Shown here: piece by piece, positions 58,818-64,000 of the stretch
Numbering within the stretch: the stretch's first letter is position 1
Layout: each line of letters opens with the position of its first letter
From: Variovorax sp. Sphag1AA
GTDB taxonomy: Bacteria > Pseudomonadota > Gammaproteobacteria > Burkholderiales > Burkholderiaceae_C
Length of the DNA stretch: 64,000 bases
Reading direction: 5' to 3'
NCBI RefSeq assembly: GCF_014192575.1
Contig: NZ_JACHYC010000004.1
Span: 496,001 to 560,000 of the forward strand
The notes under the pieces: model-generated
What the model saw: the letters and a program-made list of their open reading frames with translations, nothing else
Told to the model about the DNA's origin: nothing
Databases searched by the model: none
Position numbers and translations under genes: made by a program

Positions 58818-60977
58818 TCAGAAGGCGTACTCGGCGCGGCGCTTGGCCTCGCTCTTCTGCAGCCAGCCGATGACGCGCTGGCGAAGCCCTTCGCGCAGGC
58901 GATCCCAGCGGCTGGGGTTGCTCACGATCTGCGCCTTGTAGAACGACGGACACAGCACCGCAGCATGCGAGACCTCGCCGCAGACACCGCAGCCCACGCA
59001 ACTGTCGAGCACATGCGCCACCGGATCGGTGCGCAGCGGGTCGGGGTTGGGCTTGATCGACAGCGACGGGCAGCCCGACAGGCGGATGCAGGAGTGGTCG
59101 CCGGTGCAGGTGTCCGAATCGACGCCGAACTTCTCGCGCACCTGGCGCTTGCCGTCGGCAATGGCCTTGCGCACCAGCGGCTTCTCGCGGCGTTGGCGGT
59201 TCAGCATGCATTCGGATTGCGCGACCAGGACCTTCGGGCCCTTCTGCTTCGTGGTCAGCGCGTCCTTCAACGCATCGCGCATGCCAGCGACGTCATAGGT
59301 GCGGCGCATGGTCCTGACCCACTTCACGCCAACGCCGCGCACTGCGCGTTCGATCTCGTGGCCGGTGCTGCGCGTCGCGTTGACCGCCTTCGACGACAGG
59401 ATGTCCTGCCCGCCGGTCGCGGAGGTGTAGTTGTTGTCGACAACGATGGTGAGGTTGTCGCTCTCGTTGAAGACCGCGTTGGCGATGCCACTGGTCAGGC
59501 CGTTGTGCCAGAAGCCACCGTCGCCCATCACGGAGATCGCGCGCTTGTCGGCCTGCGTGTTGAGCGCGGCTGCACCCGCTGCGCCGAGGCCGTAGCCCAT
59601 CGTCGTGTTGCCGATGTTGAAGGGCGGCAGGATCGAGAACAGGTGGCAACCGATGTCTGCGCTGACGTGGTGGGCGCCGAGTTCGCGCTCGACCAGCTTC
59701 ATTGCGCTGAAGATCGGGCGCTCGGGGCAGCCGGTGCAGAAACCCGGCGGGCGCGCATGCACGCTTTCGGCGAGCGGCTTTGCGGGTTCGGTCGCTGCGA
59801 CCAGCGGGATCACCTTGCGCACCGGTGCGGGCACCGGCAGTGCTTGCAGGCGGCCGTAGCGCTCGCCGAAGGTGCGTGCGCCCTTCAGCAGTTCGGCGGC
59901 TGTGTATTCGCCGGCCACGGGCAGCATGTCCTTGCCATGCAGCGCGGTGGCGGAGCCCGCCTGCCGCAGGATGGTTGCCAGGTTCTGTTCGATGAAGTTC
60001 GGCTGGCCTTCTTCGACCACCAGCACGGCGCGCTTGCCTTCGCAGAAGCGGATCACTTCGCTCTCGATGACCGGGTAGGCCACGTTCATCACGTAGAGCG
60101 GCACCTTGGTGTTGCCGTAGACGTCGGCGAGGTCGAGTCGCTCCAACGCGCGCATCAGCGTGTTGTAGCTGCCACCCTGCACGATGATCCCAATGTCATC
60201 CGCGCCTTCGGAGAAGAACTCGTTGAGTTGCCGCTCCTCGATGAACTTCACCGCGGCGGGCCAGCGGTCCTTCACCTTTTCCTGCTCGTGCAGGAAGCTC
60301 GCGGGCGGAAGCACGATGCGGCTGACGTCGCGCCGCGGGTTCTCCATCGCTTCCTTGAGCGTGAACTTGGCGCGCTTGTTGTCGCCGGCAATGAACTGGC
60401 CGTGCACGTGGCAGGCGCGGATGCGCAACTGGAGCATCACCGGCGTGTTGCTCGCTTCCGAAAGATCGAAGCCCTGCTTGACCGCATCCACGATGCTCGG
60501 CAGGTTCGGGCGCGGATCGAGCAGCCAGATCTGCGACTTCATCGCGAAGGCGTGGCTGCGCTCCTGCATGATCGACGAGCCTTCGCCGTAGTCCTCCCCC
60601 ACGATGACGAGCGCGCCGCCGGTGACGCCGCCAGACGCCAGGTTGGCGAGCGCATCCGACGCCACGTTGGTACCGACAGTGGCCTTGAAGGTCACCGCAC
60701 CGCGCAGCGGATAGTTGACGGAGGCCGCGAGAGTGGCGGCGGCGGTGGCCTCGCTCGCGCTGTTTTCAAAGCGGATGCCGTGCTCGGTCAGGATGTCCTG
60801 CGCGTCGGCCAGCACGTCCATCAGGTGCGAGATCGGCGCACCCTGGTAGCCGGCGACATAGGAAACACCTGACTCCAGCAGAGCCTTGGTGACTGCCAGA
60901 ATGCCTTCACCGCGAAACACCTCGCCGCCCGAGAGCCGCAGCTTCTTCACTTCTTCGACGAACGATCGCTCAGCCAT
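58818..60977 (-). CDS. iorA: Indolepyruvate ferredoxin oxidoreductase-like alpha subunit
   Basis: A 719-residue thiamine-diphosphate enzyme: N-terminal pyrimidine-binding domain (VAGYQGAPISHLMDVLADA), central TPP-binding domain (CTGCPERPIFSAM; SVMGDGGFWHNGLTSGIANAVFN), and C-terminal iron-sulfur cysteines Cys624, 630, 636 and Cys660, 663, 666, 676 (SCVGCGVCGEVSHAAVLCP). The class turns an aryl 2-oxoacid plus CoA into an acyl-CoA, CO2 and reduced ferredoxin. In this locus isatinate (2-aminophenylglyoxylate) is a 2-oxoacid and a credible substrate, giving anthraniloyl-CoA. It is the first gene of unit A, divergent from a MarR gene. Confidence 0.88.
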   Translation of the reverse strand: MAERSFVEEVKKLRLSGGEVFRGEGILAVTKALLESGVSYVAGYQGAPISHLMDVLADAQDILTEHGIRFENSASEATAAATLAASVNYPLRGAVTFKATVGTNVASDALANLASGGVTGGALVIVGEDYGEGSSIMQERSHAFAMKSQIWLLDPRPNLPSIVDAVKQGFDLSEASNTPVMLQLRIRACHVHGQFIAGDNKRAKFTLKEAMENPRRDVSRIVLPPASFLHEQEKVKDRWPAAVKFIEERQLNEFFSEGADDIGIIVQGGSYNTLMRALERLDLADVYGNTKVPLYVMNVAYPVIESEVIRFCEGKRAVLVVEEGQPNFIEQNLATILRQAGSATALHGKDMLPVAGEYTAAELLKGARTFGERYGRLQALPVPAPVRKVIPLVAATEPAKPLAESVHARPPGFCTGCPERPIFSAMKLVERELGAHHVSADIGCHLFSILPPFNIGNTTMGYGLGAAGAAALNTQADKRAISVMGDGGFWHNGLTSGIANAVFNESDNLTIVVDNNYTSATGGQDILSSKAVNATRSTGHEIERAVRGVGVKWVRTMRRTYDVAGMRDALKDALTTKQKGPKVLVAQSECMLNRQRREKPLVRKAIADGKRQVREKFGVDSDTCTGDHSCIRLSGCPSLSIKPNPDPLRTDPVAHVLDSCVGCGVCGEVSHAAVLCPSFYKAQIVSNPSRWDRLREGLRQRVIGWLQKSEAKRRAEYAF

Positions 60978-61028
60978 GGCGCCCTTTCTTCTCTGGAATC
61001 GTGGGGTTCCAATAGAAACCTCGGTCTC

Positions 61029-61048
61029 TATAATGTTTAGAACTGAAT
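61029..61048 (+). promoter_or_regulatory. iadR-like promoter -10 and overlapping MarR-type motif
   Basis: A perfect TATAAT (61029-61034) lies 27-32 bases before the MarR start codon. Immediately next to it is GTTTAGAACTGAAT (61035-61048), containing an imperfect inverted repeat TTtAG/CTgAA and sharing GTTTAGA with the unit B site. The gap of 83 bases serves both the MarR gene and iorA, so a repressor bound here would close both. The -35 is weak (TTCCAA at 16-base spacing). Confidence 0.5.
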
Positions 61049-61060
61049 GTATCCACAATC

Positions 61061-61603
61061 ATGAATAACCCTAAACACGCAAGCAGCGTGCCCGCTGCGG
61101 ACCAGGGACCATTCACCGGGGAGAAGCCGGAGCACAAGCTCCGTTTCGTCGACGACTACCTGCCGGCGCTACTCGCGCAGGCCAGTCAGCTCATTTCCTC
61201 CGAGTTCCACGAAGTTGCGCGCAAACACGGCTTTTCGGTGTCGGAATGGCGGGTGATGGCATCACTGGCGGGTGGCGAGGCGATCAGCATCGGCCAGCTG
61301 GCGCAAGTCACGGTAACGAAGCAACCCACGGTGACGCGGTTGCTGGACCGCATGGAAGCGCGCGGCCAGGTCGAACGCCTGCCCCATGACAGTGATCGGC
61401 GGGTTACTTTGGTGCGGATCACACGCAAGGGCTCGCAGGCGGTGGAGCACCTGATGGAGCTTGCGCGCGAGCACGAGATGCGCGTGCTCGAGCCCTTCGG
61501 CCTCCAGCGTGCGGAGGATCTCAAGAGCACACTGCGGCACATCATCGAGTTGCATGCGCGCGCGCCAGGCGATACGCCGGCGGAAGTGAACGAAGAGGAA
61601 TGA
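61061..61603 (+). CDS. iadR: MarR-family regulator, IadR-like
   Basis: A 180-residue winged-helix regulator (GEAISIGQLAQVTVTKQPTV; LLDRMEARGQVERLPHDSDRRVTLVRIT) with the DSDRR wing motif. It is divergent from iorA, the first gene of the oxygenase unit, in the place expected for the auxin-sensing repressor of iad operons. The symbol is given from context only; the second MarR at 36 kb is an alternative. The start ATG has no strong ribosome site, and the transcript leader is short. Confidence 0.72.
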   Translation: MNNPKHASSVPAADQGPFTGEKPEHKLRFVDDYLPALLAQASQLISSEFHEVARKHGFSVSEWRVMASLAGGEAISIGQLAQVTVTKQPTVTRLLDRMEARGQVERLPHDSDRRVTLVRITRKGSQAVEHLMELAREHEMRVLEPFGLQRAEDLKSTLRHIIELHARAPGDTPAEVNEEE

Positions 61604-61607
61604 AGCG

Positions 61608-61627
61608 CGGGGCGGCTCAGCGCCCCG
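61608..61627. terminator. Hairpin between convergent MarR and MDR genes
   Basis: A 7-bp stem CGGGGCG/CGCCCCG with a 6-base loop begins 4 bases after the MarR stop and runs into the last codons of the convergent oxidoreductase gene. It probably serves both genes; no U-run is present. Confidence 0.5.
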
Positions 61628-62561
61628 TCACCAGTACCGCTCGGCCACGGTGGCCGCGCTGGCTGATCCAGTCCATGGCTTTCGCTGCGTCTTCGAGCGC
61701 GAAGGGTTGGACATCCAGCTTCAGTCGACCATCGGCGAGCCGCGCCAGCAACTCGGGTGCAGCAGCCCGGCCGGCAGGTTCGCGGCGGAACATGTTCAGC
61801 GGCAGCAGCGAAACATCCCGTTGCAGGAAATGCGCGATGTCGAGCGCCAACGTGTTGCCGGCCGTGTAGCCGACGAGCACCGCCCGGCCATCCGCCCGCA
61901 CTTGAGGCAGCGCGGCGGCGAGCACTGGGCCGCCCACAGTATCGACCAGCAGATCGACCAACACAGAGTCCAGCGAAGACGCCGGATCGTCACCGAGCAC
62001 AAGCACCTTGGCACCCGATGGAATCCAGGCCACCTGCGATGCATCGGCAACGACGGCCGTGACCTCGGCCCGGGCATCGAGGGCCAATTGCACCGCAAGC
62101 GATCCGACGGCACCGGTGGCGCCAGTGATGAGGACGCTTTCGCCTGCCGCGAGCCGCGCGACGTCATGCAGCGCGACCCACGCCGACGTGCTTGGCGAGA
62201 AGAACGCGGAGCCGATCGTGAACGGCACGCCATCCGGCAGCAGGCCCAGCGCTTCGTCGGGCGCGTCGATCACTTCGCACCAGGTGCCGTCGAACAGCGT
62301 GCCCAACCCACTGCCGCGTAGCCACACTCGCTGGCCCTCGGGATGGACATGGCTCGCAACCACCACGCCCGCAGCCTCTACGCCGGGCGTATAGGGGAAC
62401 GGCGGATGCTTCAGGAAGCTGCCGCGCCATACCGTCCGGTCGATATGGCCGACTGTGGCCGCCTCCATTCGCACCAGCGTGCGGCCTGGACGCAAGGTGG
62501 GCGCCGGTACGTCTTCGATCACAGGCAGCGCGTCGAAGGCATGCACGCGTACGGCCTTCAT
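61617..62561 (-). CDS. Quinone-oxidoreductase-like MDR family protein
   Basis: A 314-residue zinc-free medium-chain reductase: GroES-like N-terminal part (PFPYTPGVEAAGVVVASH) and a Rossmann domain with GATGAVGSLAVQLALDARAEVTA. No structural or catalytic zinc cysteines are visible, as in NADPH:quinone reductases and enoyl reductases. It starts inside the stop of the alpha/beta hydrolase gene (ATGA overlap), so it belongs to the operon that enters from the right edge, not to the indoleacetate-like units. Confidence 0.85.
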   Translation of the reverse strand: MKAVRVHAFDALPVIEDVPAPTLRPGRTLVRMEAATVGHIDRTVWRGSFLKHPPFPYTPGVEAAGVVVASHVHPEGQRVWLRGSGLGTLFDGTWCEVIDAPDEALGLLPDGVPFTIGSAFFSPSTSAWVALHDVARLAAGESVLITGATGAVGSLAVQLALDARAEVTAVVADASQVAWIPSGAKVLVLGDDPASSLDSVLVDLLVDTVGGPVLAAALPQVRADGRAVLVGYTAGNTLALDIAHFLQRDVSLLPLNMFRREPAGRAAAPELLARLADGRLKLDVQPFALEDAAKAMDWISQRGHRGRAVLVTGR

Positions 62562-63361
62562 GGCGGCGTCTCCAGGAAATCGAGCACCACGCGCGCAAAG
62601 GCCTCGGGCATTTGATCGGGCAGAGGGACCATTCCTCCCTCGATGTCGACGATGCGCGCGCCCGCGAGATGCTCGTGCAGTTCGGCAGCATGCGGCGACG
62701 CAAAGGGATCGTCCGTCGCGCGAATCAGAAGCGTGGGCTGCTTGACCAGGTGGATGCGATCTTCCATGCGATAGGCCGCAACCGCGCGATGGCCATCTTC
62801 AGGGCTGCCGCTGGCTTTCAATGCATCGCTCACAAAGGCTTCGAGCAGTTCGGGGCGGCCCGGTGGATAGAACCCCTGCCTGCGCTGCCACATCGCTGCG
62901 AGATGGCTTCCGTCTTCGCTCGGAGCGACTTCGTCGATCGGCGGGCGTTCCGCGCGGGCCTTGCGGAAGGCTTCGTTCGTGTAGGGCGTCGACGAAAGCA
63001 CGAGCCTTCGCACGCGCTGCGGAAAGGCGGCCGCGAGTTCGATCGCAATCACGCCGCCGGTGTGATGACCCACGACGTCGATCTGGTCGAGCCGCAACGC
63101 ATCGAGCAGCTCGCAAGCAACACGGCCCCATAGCTCGATGCTGACCGGTGCATCGCCCGCGGCCGAATCGCCGAAGCCCACGGTGTCCATCGCGATCGCG
63201 CGGCGGCGCGCACCGATCAGCGGAAGCACCTCGCGGTACTCCCGCCAGCTTCTCGGCGACTGATGCAGCAGCAGAACGGCGGGCGCTTCGCGATCGCCGC
63301 ATTCGGCGTAGTGGATCTGCCCCGGGGAGAGATCCGCGAACGCGCGCCGGATGTTGTTCAT
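62558..63361 (-). CDS. Alpha/beta hydrolase with atypical nucleophile elbow
   Basis: A 267-residue alpha/beta-hydrolase-fold protein (VLLLHQSPRSWREY oxyanion region; AIAMDTVGFGDS). The nucleophile elbow reads GHHTGG, so His100 stands where Ser, Cys or Asp would be. A subset of this fold is known with non-nucleophilic residues here and does non-hydrolytic chemistry, but the function of this one cannot be named. Four-base overlaps join it to the 3-hydroxyacyl-CoA dehydrogenase upstream and the MDR protein downstream. Confidence 0.8.
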   Translation of the reverse strand: MNNIRRAFADLSPGQIHYAECGDREAPAVLLLHQSPRSWREYREVLPLIGARRRAIAMDTVGFGDSAAGDAPVSIELWGRVACELLDALRLDQIDVVGHHTGGVIAIELAAAFPQRVRRLVLSSTPYTNEAFRKARAERPPIDEVAPSEDGSHLAAMWQRRQGFYPPGRPELLEAFVSDALKASGSPEDGHRAVAAYRMEDRIHLVKQPTLLIRATDDPFASPHAAELHEHLAGARIVDIEGGMVPLPDQMPEAFARVVLDFLETPP

Positions 63362-64000
63362 GACTGCGTTTCGCTCGCGGGTGGCTTCCACAGCCCGGCG
63401 TGCTTCAGCATGCCGAGCGTGCGCGATAGCACATCGCGTCGGTACGCCGGCACATCGCGACCTTCGTATTCGTAGAAGCCGCTGCCGCTCTTGAGGCCAA
63501 GCCGCCCTTCTTCGACCATGCGATCCACGATCGCAGGCGCGGTGTAGCGAGCGCGATCGATCGAGCCCGACATCTCGCGGCTTGCGTGATGAAGGATGTC
63601 GCAACCGCCGAAGTCGATGAACTCCACCACGCCGAGCGCCGCGAAGCGCAGTCCCAGGCCGTAGCGCGTGGCCTTGTCGATTTCTTCCGCTGTGGCTGCG
63701 CCTTCTTCGATCATGCGCGCGGCCTCGTTCATGATGAGCGCCTGCAATCTAGGCACGATGTAGCCCGGTGTCGGGCCGCACACCACCGGCAGCTTGCCGA
63801 TCGATTCCATCAAGGACTTGGTTCGTGCGAGCACTGCGGCATCGGTGCCCGCATGGCAGCTCAGCTCGACGACCGGAATCACATACGCCGGGTTGAGCCA
63901 GTGCATGTTCAGGAAGCGCTCCGGCCGCCGCACCATCGCCGCGAGTTCGCTCACGAGGATGCTGCTGGTGGTGGAGGTGAGGATCGCGTCGTCGCTGCAA
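63358..64000 (-). CDS. 3-hydroxyacyl-CoA dehydrogenase (C-terminal part, runs off the edge)
   Basis: About 213 codons are inside the window; the N-terminal NAD-binding fold is mostly beyond the right edge. Visible are the end of the Rossmann part (STTSSILVSELAAMVRRPER), the catalytic His context MHWLNPAYVIPVVEL, and the C-terminal dimerisation domain (GYIVPRLQALIMNEAARMIEEG; TRYGLGLRFAALGVVEFIDFGG). It is the first visible gene of a three-gene overlapping unit with the hydrolase and MDR protein. Members oxidise 3-hydroxyacyl-CoA; lambda-crystallin-like alternatives are possible. Confidence 0.87.
   Translation of the reverse strand, partial: CSDDAILTSTTSSILVSELAAMVRRPERFLNMHWLNPAYVIPVVELSCHAGTDAAVLARTKSLMESIGKLPVVCGPTPGYIVPRLQALIMNEAARMIEEGAATAEEIDKATRYGLGLRFAALGVVEFIDFGGCDILHHASREMSGSIDRARYTAPAIVDRMVEEGRLGLKSGSGFYEYEGRDVPAYRRDVLSRTLGMLKHAGLWKPPASETQS

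Noticed and set aside
1..64000. Search by eye for insertion sequences, integrases, CRISPR arrays and rRNA/tRNA genes
   Set aside because: No transposase or integrase motif, regularly spaced repeat or structural RNA was seen, so none is reported.

Overview
The window is high-GC DNA with short intergenic gaps and many four-base stop/start overlaps. It carries Bug-type tricarboxylate receptors, DUF1254 proteins, an ESPR-bearing autotransporter, MarR/IclR regulators and many aromatic or CoA-ester catabolic genes. This gene style points to a beta-proteobacterium of the Comamonadaceae, most probably Variovorax or a close relative. That assignment is inference from gene content; no rRNA or tRNA gene is visible. 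I saw no insertion sequence, phage gene or CRISPR array.

Layout. 1-10.3 kb: membrane proteins, a cupin protein, cytochrome b561, a DUF1254 protein with an outer-membrane barrel, a decayed kelch gene, an orphan ABC-type binding protein and a two-subunit molybdenum hydroxylase. 10.3-12.3 kb: a compact arsenic operon arsR-arsI-arsC-aqpS with a visible operator over the arsR start. 12.3-19 kb: a methyltransferase-like membrane protein, a small unknown protein, a K+ channel-like protein, a TorF-type porin, a second DUF1254 protein and a type Va autotransporter. 19-29.7 kb: an IclR regulator divergent from a seven-gene operon (acyl-CoA carboxylase beta, acyl-CoA dehydrogenase, enoyl-CoA hydratase, biotinylated carboxylase alpha, AtuA-family protein, Bug receptor, CaiB/BaiF CoA transferase). 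It looks like an acyclic-terpene or branched-acid pathway. 29.7-34.3 kb: a frameshifted repeat lipoprotein, DUF899 and DUF2252 proteins, and an AraC regulator divergent from a nitrilase.

35.5-61.6 kb is the main content: about 26 kb that I read as an iad-like indole-3-acetate (auxin) degradation locus. Three minus-strand units can be seen. Unit A (61.0 to 48.9 kb) runs iorA, iorB, ferredoxin reductase, Rieske oxygenase alpha and beta, acyl-CoA ligase, thiolase-like protein, DUF35-SDR fusion, isatin-hydrolase-like cyclase, SDR. Unit B (48.6 to 37.3 kb) runs two ABC binding proteins, a second Rieske alpha/beta pair, a third binding protein, livH, fused livM-livG, livF, acyl-CoA ligase, SDR. Unit C (37.2 to 35.5 kb) is SDR, MarR, thioesterase. 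A MarR gene (iadR-like) is divergent from unit A. A TTTAG-containing motif recurs at the three promoters.

Proposed logic (inference built on known family chemistry): a nitrilase may supply indoleacetate from indoleacetonitrile. The Rieske system oxidises it to 3-hydroxy-2-oxindole-3-acetate, and a ligase makes the CoA ester. A thiolase-like/DUF35 retro-aldolase splits that to isatin and acetyl-CoA, the cyclase opens isatin to isatinate, and the 2-oxoacid oxidoreductase IorAB converts isatinate to anthraniloyl-CoA, which the thioesterase could hydrolyse. The window closes with a second catabolic operon (3-hydroxyacyl-CoA dehydrogenase, an unusual alpha/beta hydrolase, a quinone-oxidoreductase-like MDR protein) that runs off the right edge.
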